Positions 1 through 7,179 of a stretch of DNA of 10,510 nt are shown here, in pieces; the stretch's first letter is position 1; each line of letters begins with the position of its first letter. The notes beneath the pieces are model-generated. The model had not been told where the DNA came from, did not search any database, and was given only the letters and a program-made list of their open reading frames with translations. The position numbers and the translations under genes were made by a program. The DNA comes from Hermodarchaeum sp048939595 (GTDB lineage Archaea; Asgardarchaeota; Hermodarchaeia; Hermodarchaeales; Hermodarchaeaceae), in NCBI GenBank assembly GCA_048939595.1, contig JBHLPI010000074.1, positions 1-10,510 of the forward strand. Reading direction: 5' to 3'.

Positions 1-96
1 TTAATTCGTCGGTATGGAGAGTCATATCAAGAATACCAAAAACGCACCGGCACCTTCTTCCCGAAGTTACGAAAACAAGACAAGCAAGCTAGTTGA
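1..96 (+). CDS. C-terminal end of an isoprenylcysteine methyltransferase-like membrane protein (partial)
   Basis: Only the last 31 codons are inside the window, read in frame 1 and ending at TGA 94-96. The peptide contains RRYGESYQEYQKRTGTFFPK and finishes with a basic tail. It matches the end of the next gene almost residue for residue (ERFGDKYQEYQQRTGAVFPK). This is the usual C-terminal cytoplasmic segment of ICMT/PEMT-type membrane methyltransferases, where an EE...L..fG..Y..Y......P pattern follows the last helix. The fragment is therefore the 3' end of a paralogue and most likely a tandem duplicate. Its stop lies 8 bases upstream of the next gene's ATG, so the two are probably co-transcribed. 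The substrate is unknown. Confidence 0.7.
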   Translation, partial: LIRRYGESYQEYQKRTGTFFPKLRKQDKQAS

Positions 97-104
97 GTGA
101 AGAT

Positions 105-710
105 ATGTCTGTAATAGCCTGGATAAACTTCCTGACTCTGAACCTTGTAACCATATTGTGTTGGTGGCTGTATATTCGGAGTGTCCAGCCCTACAATCGC
201 GCACAACGCTTTGGAAAATCAGCATGGCAGACTGCTAAACGTGATCGAAGCTTTTCTGGCATCCTGATGTGTGTTCTAACGGTCAATATGATACTATGGT
301 TGTGGTTTCCAATCCCTGAGTTAGCATGGCTTGTTCATCCTAATTGGCTGAATAGTATCCTTATTGGGATCATCCTTGCCATTATTTTTACTCCTATTTG
401 GTTTAAAGGCATCAAGGATGCTGGCAGGGAAACCATGGAGCCGTCTCCTTCAACAGAGTTGTACGGAGGAATTTATAATTACATCCGGCATCCACAAGCC
501 GTCGGAGAGATGCCATGGTTTGTCATAATTCCTCTTTTCCTAAACTCTCTCTTTCTTGTGATTTGGGCGACTATTATGATTCTAATTGTTAGTCCGATTA
601 TCATCTATTATGAGGAAAAAGATTTGCTTGAGCGCTTTGGTGACAAATACCAAGAATACCAACAGAGAACTGGAGCGGTTTTTCCTAAAATCCGCAAACA
701 GAAAAAATAG
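105..710 (+). CDS. Isoprenylcysteine carboxyl methyltransferase (ICMT/PEMT)-family membrane protein
   Basis: A 201-residue integral membrane protein. Hydrophobic segments lie at about residues 3-24, 50-70, 82-100 and 137-168, the last long enough for a helical hairpin. The family signature is in the C-terminal half: GGIYNYIRHP at about 121-130 (Arg128-His129-Pro130), then Glu170-Glu171 followed by LLERFGDKYQEY and a Pro at 194. In characterised ICMT and phospholipid N-methyltransferase enzymes the RHP and EE elements help form the S-adenosylmethionine pocket, so a SAM-dependent methyltransferase of a membrane-embedded substrate is expected. Archaeal members are largely uncharacterised, and the substrate (lipid, prenylated molecule or other) cannot be read from sequence. 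I chose ATG 105 because GAGTGA lies just before it. A TTG at 93, overlapping the upstream stop, would add four residues but has no Shine-Dalgarno. It is a close paralogue of the gene ending at 96. Confidence 0.8.
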   Translation: MSVIAWINFLTLNLVTILCWWLYIRSVQPYNRAQRFGKSAWQTAKRDRSFSGILMCVLTVNMILWLWFPIPELAWLVHPNWLNSILIGIILAIIFTPIWFKGIKDAGRETMEPSPSTELYGGIYNYIRHPQAVGEMPWFVIIPLFLNSLFLVIWATIMILIVSPIIIYYEEKDLLERFGDKYQEYQQRTGAVFPKIRKQKK

Positions 711-762
711 CTTATTCTCTAATTACCCAAAACTTTTCGTAGCAATTGCTCTCAATGGTAGC

Positions 763-1965
763 ATGATGATGCACTTGAAGGCTATAATAAATGCGACAAT
801 TTGGTGTCCAGTACAAGGTTTAATCAAGAATGGTACTCTTCTTTTTGATCGGGGGAAAATTGTTGATGTAGGGCAATCCATTAAGATTCCGAGTAAGACC
901 AAAACGATTGATGTTGAGGGTCAGTATGTGGTTCCAGGATTTGTTGAAGCCCATGCCCATCATGGACTCTTCGATGGGACCATTGGACCCATGGGCCAAG
1001 ATGGCAACGAGATGACAGATCCCATTACTCCGGAAATGCGTGGAAAAGACGGTTTCCACCCCTTCGAATACTCATTAAAAGAAATCATTAAGGGCGGGGT
1101 TACTAGTGTTAATACAGGACCTGGATCTGGAAATGTCATCTCGGGGGAAGCCTTTGTCTTCAAACCCGTCCCTGAAGCAGTTGTCGAAGACATGATTATC
1201 CTATCACCTTCGGGATTAAAGGTCGCCCTGGGAGAGAATCCTAAGCGGATTCACGGTCAAGAAAACAAACGAATGCCTATGACCCGAATGGGTATCGCTG
1301 CACTACTTAGGAAAACCTTCACCAACGGGCAAAACTACTTAGACGAATGGAAAGCCTTCGGCGCTAAAGCTAAGGAAGCTAAAGAAAAAGATGAAGTCAT
1401 CCCCAAAGCCCCAAAACGTGACTTAGGTTTGGAAACCATTGCTAAAGTTCTGAAACGCGAAATACCCTTACATGCTCACGCTCATCGAGCTGATGATATA
1501 GCAACAATCATTCGAATAGCCGAGGAGTTTAACCTCCGGTTAGTCCTCATCCACTGCACTGAAGGTCACAAGATAACTAAATTTCTGGCGAAAAGACAGT
1601 ACCCAGCTGTCATCGGACCAACTATCCTTTGGACCGGTAAACCAGAGGTGAAAGAGAAGGGATTCAAAACTGCAATGATCCTGAATGAGGCTGGTGTCAA
1701 GGTTGCCTTACAAACGGATTCGTTGACACCAATGCTCTATTTCCCTCTCCTACCCATGTACTGTATTCGAGAGGGAATGAGTCGAGAAGATGCTTTAAAA
1801 TGTGTAACCATTAATCCCGCCGAGATACTTGGTTTGAAAGATCAGATTGGCTCCTTTGAACCTGGCAAAGATGCTGACATCATTGTATGGTCAGGGCACC
1901 CCTTCGAGTTCTACAGTGAGGTAACAGAAGCTTACATCAATGGCAGGAAAATTCCAATTGAGTAA
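763..1965 (+). CDS. Metal-dependent amidohydrolase (imidazolonepropionase-like)
   Basis: A protein of about 400 residues of the amidohydrolase superfamily (COG1228/HutI-like). It begins with a small beta-sandwich region (AIINATIWCPVQGLIKNGTL). The metal-binding HAH motif follows at residues 64-66 after VVPGFVEA, then GGVTSVNTGPGS. A histidine cluster HAHAHRADD lies at 237-245, IHCTEGH with His264, and a catalytic-type Asp319 in LQTDSLTP. It closes with the family ending NPAEILGL...GSFEPGKDADIIVWSGHPF. These residues fit a complete zinc/iron-dependent hydrolase of a cyclic amide, dipeptide or related C-N bond. The exact substrate is unknown, and there are no other histidine-degradation genes nearby to support true imidazolonepropionase. 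The open frame extends upstream to 586, but that part overlaps the preceding gene and looks non-coding. Three consecutive ATGs at 763, 766 and 769 are the plausible starts, preceded only by a weak GGTAG. It lies 52 bases after the methyltransferase gene. Confidence 0.82.
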   Translation: MMMHLKAIINATIWCPVQGLIKNGTLLFDRGKIVDVGQSIKIPSKTKTIDVEGQYVVPGFVEAHAHHGLFDGTIGPMGQDGNEMTDPITPEMRGKDGFHPFEYSLKEIIKGGVTSVNTGPGSGNVISGEAFVFKPVPEAVVEDMIILSPSGLKVALGENPKRIHGQENKRMPMTRMGIAALLRKTFTNGQNYLDEWKAFGAKAKEAKEKDEVIPKAPKRDLGLETIAKVLKREIPLHAHAHRADDIATIIRIAEEFNLRLVLIHCTEGHKITKFLAKRQYPAVIGPTILWTGKPEVKEKGFKTAMILNEAGVKVALQTDSLTPMLYFPLLPMYCIREGMSREDALKCVTINPAEILGLKDQIGSFEPGKDADIIVWSGHPFEFYSEVTEAYINGRKIPIE

Positions 1966-1990
1966 TGAAATTAGTCGAAGCACCAACTCT

Positions 1991-1998
1991 TAATATAT
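1991..1998 (+). promoter_or_regulatory. TATA-like box of the flavoprotein operon
   Basis: The sequence TAATATAT lies in the 76-base gap after the amidohydrolase gene. In archaeal promoters the TATA box sits roughly 25-30 bases before the transcription start, which would place the start near 2018-2024. That leaves a short leader of about 20 bases carrying GGTGAT at 2029-2034 before the GTG start at 2042. The fit of box, leader and ribosome site supports an independent promoter here, but no transcript data are available. Confidence 0.45.
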
Positions 1999-2028
1999 TC
2001 TAACATTGTTTAAGCTTCCTTTTGATAA

Positions 2029-2034
2029 GGTGAT
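2029..2034 (+). promoter_or_regulatory. Shine-Dalgarno GGTGAT that sets the GTG 2042 start
   Basis: GGTGAT is fully complementary to the usual archaeal 16S rRNA 3' end and lies 7 bases before the in-frame GTG at 2042. It overlaps codons of a longer reading from TTG 2006, which itself has no ribosome site. This favours the shorter protein. Confidence 0.6.
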
Positions 2035-2041
2035 TTCACTG

Positions 2042-3523
2042 GTGCCTCCTAAGGATTTTAGTGATGAAATCGCACAAATTGTTGGTCAAGAAAATGTATC
2101 AAGGATAGCAAATTCACTTGACATTTTTTCAACTAACCAGAATGTTTTCTTTGGAAAACGCCCTCAATTAATTGTAAAACCCAGGTCTAGCAAAGAAATT
2201 CAACAACTTGTGCAACTTGCAAACAAATACAGCCTTGCACTTGTTCCTTCGAGTTCTCAGGGACCCAAACTTCGGTCGGATTCAGTTCCAAATGCCGAAA
2301 ACACCATCATTGTTGATTTAAGCCAAATGAACCAGATATTCCGTGTTGATGAGAAGAATAAAGTCGTTATGATTCAATCAGGAGTAACATTTCAACAATT
2401 ACTAGAAAAGACTAAAGCGAAAGGCCTCAGACCATTAATGCCTCTGTTACCACCTGGTTCAAAATCTGTTGTTGTGAGTGCACTGGATCGAGAACCAATA
2501 ACTATACCACGATTTCACTGGGATACATCAGATCCCCTCTTGTGCACTGAAACAATATTCGGTTCTGGAGATATTTTTCGAACTGGTGCAGCAGCAGGAC
2601 CAGGTTCACTCGAGGACCAATGGGCATCTGGTCAAGCTCAAAAGAATCCGTTAGGACCATCTCAATTTGATCCTTTTCGAATTCTTCAAGGATCCCAAGG
2701 AACTCTCGGAATAGTATCCTGGGCGACCATTAAATGTGAAAAAAGACCCATGGTACAGAAGGCGTTTTTCGCAGAATCAGATTCACTGAATGAGTTGTAC
2801 GGTTTCACATATAATGCACTTAAAAGGCGTTTAGGTGACCATTTATTCATTCTCAACCGAGTGAATTTTGCGTCTCTTCTCAGAATTACGCCAGACGAAA
2901 TCCAAACGCTCCTTGAATCACTACCTGAATGGATCTTAGTTATTACCGTCTCAGGACATGGGCTTCTGCCCCAAGAAGAAATGGATTACATGGAAGGTGA
3001 TATTAAAGAGATTGCCAACAAGACAGCTATTGATTTACAAACGAACATTGCTGAAGTTGGGGACAAAGATATTCTAAGGGTTTTGGACGAAAGTTGTTCA
3101 GAGCCATTTTGGAAGCTTAGGAAACACGGAGGTTGTATGGAAATCTTTTTCCTAACAACCTTAAATCGAACCTCTGAACTCATATCATTATTCTTTGACA
3201 AAATCCAGTTTTTTGAGGTTAACCGAATCGGTGTGTACATCCAACCACTTGTGCAAGGAAATCATGTACATTGTGAATTTGACCTTTTCTTTAATCCAGA
3301 AGATGCTAAAGAAATTTCTCGAGTCAAGAAAGCATTTCATTTAGGGACCCAAGTGCTTCTGGACAATGGAGCCTTTTTCAGTCGACCCCTAGGACCTATT
3401 GCACAGGAAATCTATGAGAGAGGATCACCAGACACTGTAATGGCACTAAGAACTGTCAAGTCCATCTTTGACCCGAACAGCGTCATGAATCCTAACAAAC
3501 TTTGTTTTACGGAGGCAGACTAA
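2042..3523 (+). CDS. FAD-binding oxidoreductase, GlcD/lactate dehydrogenase type (first flavoprotein subunit)
   Basis: About 493 residues, close to the length of GlcD. The N-terminal half is a PCMH-type FAD-binding domain (roughly residues 40-225): RPQLIVKPRSSKEIQQLVQL, then SSSQGPKLRSDS in the glycine-rich loop position, IIVDLSQMNQI, VVMIQSGVTFQQLL, and GSQGTLGIVSWATIKCE before the linker. The C-terminal half is an FAD-oxidase C domain ending SIFDPNSVMNPNKLCF, the variant of the usual DP-G-hxNPGK ending. Such enzymes oxidise 2-hydroxyacids (lactate, glycolate, others) and hand electrons to an Fe-S partner, which here is the next gene. The glycine-rich loop is atypical (SSSQGPK rather than a GGGTGL-like loop), so the substrate may be unusual. 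The TAA at 3521-3523 overlaps the next ATG, with GGAGG at 3511-3515, which indicates translational coupling. The start is GTG 2042 on ribosome-site evidence, with TTG 2006 as the alternative. Confidence 0.85.
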   Translation: MPPKDFSDEIAQIVGQENVSRIANSLDIFSTNQNVFFGKRPQLIVKPRSSKEIQQLVQLANKYSLALVPSSSQGPKLRSDSVPNAENTIIVDLSQMNQIFRVDEKNKVVMIQSGVTFQQLLEKTKAKGLRPLMPLLPPGSKSVVVSALDREPITIPRFHWDTSDPLLCTETIFGSGDIFRTGAAAGPGSLEDQWASGQAQKNPLGPSQFDPFRILQGSQGTLGIVSWATIKCEKRPMVQKAFFAESDSLNELYGFTYNALKRRLGDHLFILNRVNFASLLRITPDEIQTLLESLPEWILVITVSGHGLLPQEEMDYMEGDIKEIANKTAIDLQTNIAEVGDKDILRVLDESCSEPFWKLRKHGGCMEIFFLTTLNRTSELISLFFDKIQFFEVNRIGVYIQPLVQGNHVHCEFDLFFNPEDAKEISRVKKAFHLGTQVLLDNGAFFSRPLGPIAQEIYERGSPDTVMALRTVKSIFDPNSVMNPNKLCFTEAD

Positions 3524-4794
3524 TGACTCTTCACGAATTTGAAAATATAATGGACAGTTGTTCACGCTGTTCAAAATGCAAGTTCCTCCCTGCTTTACAA
3601 ATCAAAAGCAAGGAATTCTCTCACATCTGCCCGTCCATCGAATATTATAATTTCCACGCTTATTCCGGTGGCGGTCGCATGATAATGGCCAATGCCTTGC
3701 TTAAGGAACGTATAGAGATTACACCTGAACTGCTCGAAGTACTGTATCGGTGTACGAATTGTGGTGGGTGTGAAGTTGCTTGTAAATTTATTTACGATTT
3801 AGAACCCAACGAAGTCATCCATGAATTACGCTCCCATTGTGTCGAACAAGGCGCCGGACCCATGCCCAAACACAAAGACTACATTACCAATGTAGATACG
3901 GCACACAACCCCTATGGAGAAGAGCATTCTCACCGTATGGATTGGTTACCCAAAAATGTAGAGCTGGATGCAAATGCTGAAACTTTTTATTTTGCAGGAT
4001 GTACGGCTTCATATCGTCGCCACGAAATCGCCAAGGCAACTGTTCAATTACTAAATCGTGGCGGCCAGCATTTCAATCTTCTAAATGAAAATGAATTCTG
4101 CTGCGGAAGCCCAGTCTACCGAGTCGGCGATCGCAAACGAGCAATTGAATATATGACTGAGAATGCTGACCGTTTCAAGGAGTTAGGTGTTCGACGCATC
4201 ATCACAAGTTGCTCCGGCTGTTATAACATGCTAAAAATTGAATACCCACGGTTCGTAAATACAGATATTGAAGTTCTACATACTTCACAGATTCTGGAGC
4301 AGCTGATTAATACAGGTAAATTAAAACTTACAAAGAAAGTTCCTTTGAAAATTACATATCATGATCCTTGCCACCTTGGGCGTATGGCAGAACCATATAC
4401 GCCTTGGGAAGGCGAAAGAATCGAGGTCTTAACGCGAGTTTACTTGAATATCCCACCGAAACCAATTCGTCGAGGGGCGGAGGGAGTCTACGATTCACCT
4501 CGTAATGTTATTCGCCAAATACCGGGTATAGAATTTATTGAGATGGAAAGAATTCGAGAATATGCATATTGTTGTGGGGCGGGAGCAGGCGTTAAGGCAC
4601 AATATCCGGATTTTGCGTTATGGACTGCAAACCGACGGCTTGATGAAGCAGAATCGACTACTGCTGATGTCCTTGTGTCATGTTGCCCATTCTGTTCAAC
4701 AAATTTTCAAGATGCTATGAAGACTAGAACTTCGAAAATGAGGTTTTTTGATCTAACAGAGCTTGTTCTTCAGAGTGTAGGGGGGGATGACTAA
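3523..4794 (+). CDS. (Fe-S)-binding oxidoreductase with two CCG domains, HdrD/GlcF-like
   Basis: A 423-residue electron-transfer subunit. The N-terminus carries a diverged cluster motif, Cys13-x2-Cys16-x2-Cys19 with a distant Cys36-Pro, then a regular CTNCGGCEVAC set (Cys77, 80, 83, 87). Two cysteine-rich CCG domains follow. The first has Cys160, Cys193-Cys194, Cys230 and Cys233, whose spacing (C-x32-CC-x35-C-x2-C) fits the motif that binds the non-cubane [4Fe-4S] cluster of heterodisulfide reductase. The second has Cys283, Cys350-Cys351, Cys388 and Cys391, with a longer first gap (x66). All cluster cysteines of both CCG domains are present. By family this subunit passes electrons from a flavoprotein to a disulfide, quinone or other carrier. 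It sits between two FAD oxidases with start/stop overlap on both sides, so a GlcDEF-like or Dld/HdrD-like complex is likely. No transmembrane segment is visible, so it is probably cytosolic or peripheral. ATG 3523 is set by GGAGG at 3511-3515. Confidence 0.88.
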   Translation: MTLHEFENIMDSCSRCSKCKFLPALQIKSKEFSHICPSIEYYNFHAYSGGGRMIMANALLKERIEITPELLEVLYRCTNCGGCEVACKFIYDLEPNEVIHELRSHCVEQGAGPMPKHKDYITNVDTAHNPYGEEHSHRMDWLPKNVELDANAETFYFAGCTASYRRHEIAKATVQLLNRGGQHFNLLNENEFCCGSPVYRVGDRKRAIEYMTENADRFKELGVRRIITSCSGCYNMLKIEYPRFVNTDIEVLHTSQILEQLINTGKLKLTKKVPLKITYHDPCHLGRMAEPYTPWEGERIEVLTRVYLNIPPKPIRRGAEGVYDSPRNVIRQIPGIEFIEMERIREYAYCCGAGAGVKAQYPDFALWTANRRLDEAESTTADVLVSCCPFCSTNFQDAMKTRTSKMRFFDLTELVLQSVGGDD

Positions 4795-6365
4795 TGCTCA
4801 AACCTACTATATACAGAGCCTTACAATCTATCGTTGGTCCTGCTAACATTTCGCAAGAACCAGCCATACTTGATACATATGCATTCCAGTGGTGCAACGA
4901 AGTAGAAAATGCACAATGTGGACTTGAAGCGACCCGGTTTGGAACCCGCCCCGCTGCGGTTATCCTTCCAGCATCTACTGATGAAGTCCAAAGAATTTTG
5001 AAAATCTGCAATGAGCACCGAATACAATTCAAACCGCATAGCACCGGATTTGGGGCGTGGGCAGGAGTAACGAATGAGGACGAAATTCAAATTGATCTCC
5101 GCAGAATGAATCGCATCATCGAAATCAATATTGAGAACAAGTATGCAGTCGTTGAGCCATATGTGACTAATGCTCAACTTCAATCAGAAACCATTAAAGT
5201 TGGATTGATGCACCATGCTCAAGGAGGGGGCCCTCAGACTTCCCCTTTAGCTAGCCACACCTCCATGGTTGGTCCAGGTTTTACATCTTCATATACAGGT
5301 TTCAGCGGAAGAAACCTCTTGGGTGTTGAGTGGGTTCTTCCAACTGGCAATGTTCTCCGACTTGGTTCTTTTGATCATTCTGGTGAATGGTTCTCAGGTG
5401 ATGGCCCAGGACCGAGTCTACGTGGCATTATGCGCGGGCTTATGGGAACCTATGGTGGATTAGGTGTATTTACCAAAGCCGCTATTCGTCTTTTCTCATG
5501 GCCTGCCCCAGAAAATTGGAAGTGGCAGATGAAAGGAACCATCCCTAATTATGAATGGAACCTTCCACCCTTCTGGCGAATATATGTTCTCAACTTTTCT
5601 AATTGGGATAGTTTTGAGAAAGCATTCTATGATGTTAATGACGCTGATATCAGCATGATGGCAATGGCTTCATCCCAAGAAGGATTAGCCACCATGTTCA
5701 CGAACACAAAGGAACAAGCCATCGAAGCAATTATGAGTGGAATTATGACCAAGGTTCAACGCTATTTTGTCATTCTGGTTTCAGCTCACACTCAACGTGA
5801 ATTCAATTATCGCCACAAACTGATTCAAGCAATTCTCGAAAAGTATAATGGTGAAGACCTAGTTGAATCCGGACTCGTTACACCAATGAAGATGCATTAT
5901 GCAGAAGGCATCAGAAATATGCTGGGAAGCCACGCATTTCGATTTACATCCTGCTTTCAAAGCACCCATGGTGGTATGGATACTATTTCTATGTCTCTGA
6001 AGATTGGTAAAATCAATAAACCCATCAAGCAGAAATATATCGAAAAGAAGGTCATCGGCGATGACCGTGGAGAAGGAATGTGGATTACAGGTTATGAGGG
6101 GGGGCATATGGCTCATATGGAAATTCCGACCATCTATGAGCCTTCTGACCCCGAATCCTGTCAAGGCTATGCAGATTATCTTGATGAATGTAATGAAGCA
6201 GACATCAAACATAGTCTAGGGATCCCATTCTTTATCGTAGGAGACCGTATCCATGATTACTTTGGACCCAGTACCAGCAATTACCAAAACTGGCTTCGAA
6301 AAATCAAAAAAGCCTTTGACCCCAATGGTGTCGCTGATCCAGGACACTACGTCTCTGTAAAATAA
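4794..6365 (+). CDS. FAD-binding oxidoreductase, GlcD type (second flavoprotein subunit)
   Basis: A 523-residue second FAD oxidase, clearly diverged from the first. The FAD-binding region runs from about residue 45: RPAAVILPASTDEVQRILKI, HSTGFGAWAG in the pyrophosphate-loop position, IDLRRMNRIIEI and KYAVVEPYVTNAQLQ. Then come QGGGPQTSPLASHTSMVGPG and GRNLLGVEWVLPTGNVLRLG, followed by GDGPGPSLRGIMRGLMGTYGG and LGVFTKAAIRLF. The C-terminal domain ends KKAFDPNGVADPGHYV. It is a full-length enzyme rather than a short GlcE-like subunit, so the operon encodes two potentially catalytic flavoproteins around one Fe-S subunit. The substrate is unknown; hydroxyacids or alkyl/aryl alcohols are possible for this family. 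ATG 4794 overlaps the upstream TAA and is preceded by a GGGGGGAT run that can serve as ribosome site. Confidence 0.85.
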   Translation: MLKPTIYRALQSIVGPANISQEPAILDTYAFQWCNEVENAQCGLEATRFGTRPAAVILPASTDEVQRILKICNEHRIQFKPHSTGFGAWAGVTNEDEIQIDLRRMNRIIEINIENKYAVVEPYVTNAQLQSETIKVGLMHHAQGGGPQTSPLASHTSMVGPGFTSSYTGFSGRNLLGVEWVLPTGNVLRLGSFDHSGEWFSGDGPGPSLRGIMRGLMGTYGGLGVFTKAAIRLFSWPAPENWKWQMKGTIPNYEWNLPPFWRIYVLNFSNWDSFEKAFYDVNDADISMMAMASSQEGLATMFTNTKEQAIEAIMSGIMTKVQRYFVILVSAHTQREFNYRHKLIQAILEKYNGEDLVESGLVTPMKMHYAEGIRNMLGSHAFRFTSCFQSTHGGMDTISMSLKIGKINKPIKQKYIEKKVIGDDRGEGMWITGYEGGHMAHMEIPTIYEPSDPESCQGYADYLDECNEADIKHSLGIPFFIVGDRIHDYFGPSTSNYQNWLRKIKKAFDPNGVADPGHYVSVK

Positions 6366-6410
6366 CACATCCTTCAGATTCAAATACAACTTTGAACCCA
6401 TGAAGCGGCT

Positions 6411-6776
6411 ATGTTTCTCATTGATCCCTTCCTACTCATATTCTTTGGTTTTCTATCATTTCTAATTGGATTCTATACTAAACGTTACACGACTCTTCCC
6501 ATCGACAAGATCCTTGTGTATTTCAGTCTGATTGTGATGACCACAGCAGGTATTACGCTCTATCTAAACAACCCTATTCTCGACTGGATGTGGATGCCTT
6601 TCTACCCCCTTGCCACCTCTGGAAGAGACTATATGATAAACTCGCTCGTTTTTAACTTCGAATCAGTCAACACAACAGGACTAATTGATGCAATCTCAGC
6701 ACTCCTGATAGCGATTTATCCGATCTGGATCACTATTGGTGTTCTCATTTTCAAACGTTGGAAGGTTGCAGATTAA
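6411..6776 (+). CDS. Unrecognised small membrane protein with three predicted helices
   Basis: A 121-residue protein that I do not recognise. Three hydrophobic segments are visible at about residues 4-23, 32-53 and 93-114. Lys24-Arg25 follow the first and Lys115-Arg116 follow the third. A polar loop of about 40 residues rich in Trp, Tyr and Asn (LDWMWMPFYPL, YMINSLVFNFESVN) lies between helices 2 and 3. There are no cysteine, haem or cluster motifs. It starts 45 bases after the second flavoprotein gene with no T-rich terminator between, so co-transcription is possible. It could be a membrane partner of the redox operon, but nothing in the protein itself shows that. No strong Shine-Dalgarno precedes the ATG. 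Base composition and the coherent helix pattern support a real gene. Confidence 0.6.
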   Translation: MFLIDPFLLIFFGFLSFLIGFYTKRYTTLPIDKILVYFSLIVMTTAGITLYLNNPILDWMWMPFYPLATSGRDYMINSLVFNFESVNTTGLIDAISALLIAIYPIWITIGVLIFKRWKVAD

Positions 6777-6828
6777 TCAGGTTTTATTGTTAGTAGATTA
6801 CCTAGCGCGATTACTGAATCGATTCTGG

Positions 6829-6840
6829 AAATAAAAAAGT
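6829..6840 (-). terminator. T-rich terminator of the hsp20 gene
   Basis: On the minus strand, about 15 bases past the hsp20 stop, the sequence runs from a pyrimidine-rich stretch into ACTTTTTTATTT (six consecutive T at 6838-6833). Archaeal RNA polymerase terminates at such oligo-T tracts without needing a stem-loop. No strong hairpin precedes it. Confidence 0.45.
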
Positions 6841-6853
6841 GAGGAGAGGCTGA

Positions 6854-7150
6854 TTAGTTAATCTTGACTTCAACAGTCTTGATTGCCTCTCGGAATGGAA
6901 GCGTAATGTTAAGGAAGCCATCCTTATAGTCTGCAGACGTTTTGTCTACATCAATTGCGTGAGCAAGCTGATAACAGGTCGAATACTCGATGTCACCACG
7001 TCGACCCGTAATGCACAAACTGTGCTGGGTGGCCTGAACCTCTACATTTTTCTTCTTCACTCCGGGGAGTTCAGCCTCAATACTATAACGTTCCTTGTCA
7101 TGAGAAACGCACGTAGCAGGAGTTATTCGTACACGAGGTTCTTCAGGCAT
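6854..7150 (-). CDS. Hsp20/alpha-crystallin small heat-shock protein (minimal length)
   Basis: A 98-residue protein made almost entirely of an alpha-crystallin domain. The signs are YSIEAELPGVKKKNVEVQAT at about residues 22-41, SLCITGRR at 44-51, and the C-terminal signature SADYKDGFLNITLPF at 72-86 (the A-x-x-x-x-G-x-L element). The short tail KTVEVKIN can act as the I/V-x-I/V motif that docks to a neighbouring dimer. Small heat-shock proteins are ATP-independent holdases that bind unfolding proteins in the cytosol. It is short for the family (commonly about 140-170 residues), with hardly any N-terminal arm, so large oligomers may not form. The start is ATG 7150, because AAGGAGG lies 8 bases upstream; an in-frame ATG at 7168 lies before that site and probably at the transcription start. 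The gene is convergent with the membrane-protein gene on its 3' side. Confidence 0.88.
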   Translation of the reverse strand: MPEEPRVRITPATCVSHDKERYSIEAELPGVKKKNVEVQATQHSLCITGRRGDIEYSTCYQLAHAIDVDKTSADYKDGFLNITLPFREAIKTVEVKIN

Positions 7151-7158
7151 AGTAGGTT

Positions 7159-7165
7159 CCTCCTT
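7159..7165 (-). promoter_or_regulatory. Shine-Dalgarno AAGGAGG of hsp20
   Basis: AAGGAGG on the minus strand, with an 8-base spacer to ATG 7150. It lies inside the reading frame that would open at ATG 7168, so it decides in favour of the shorter 98-residue protein. Confidence 0.7.
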
Positions 7166-7179
7166 CATAAAATTTAGTT

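Noticed and set aside
586..762. N-terminal extension of the amidohydrolase frame to 586
   Set aside because: It overlaps the coding end of the methyltransferase gene, has no family similarity, and three ATGs at 763-771 give the normal domain start.
6808..6821. Short hairpin CGATT-ACTG-AATCG after the membrane-protein gene, a possible plus-strand terminator
   Set aside because: The stem is only five pairs and is not followed by a T-rich tract on the plus strand.
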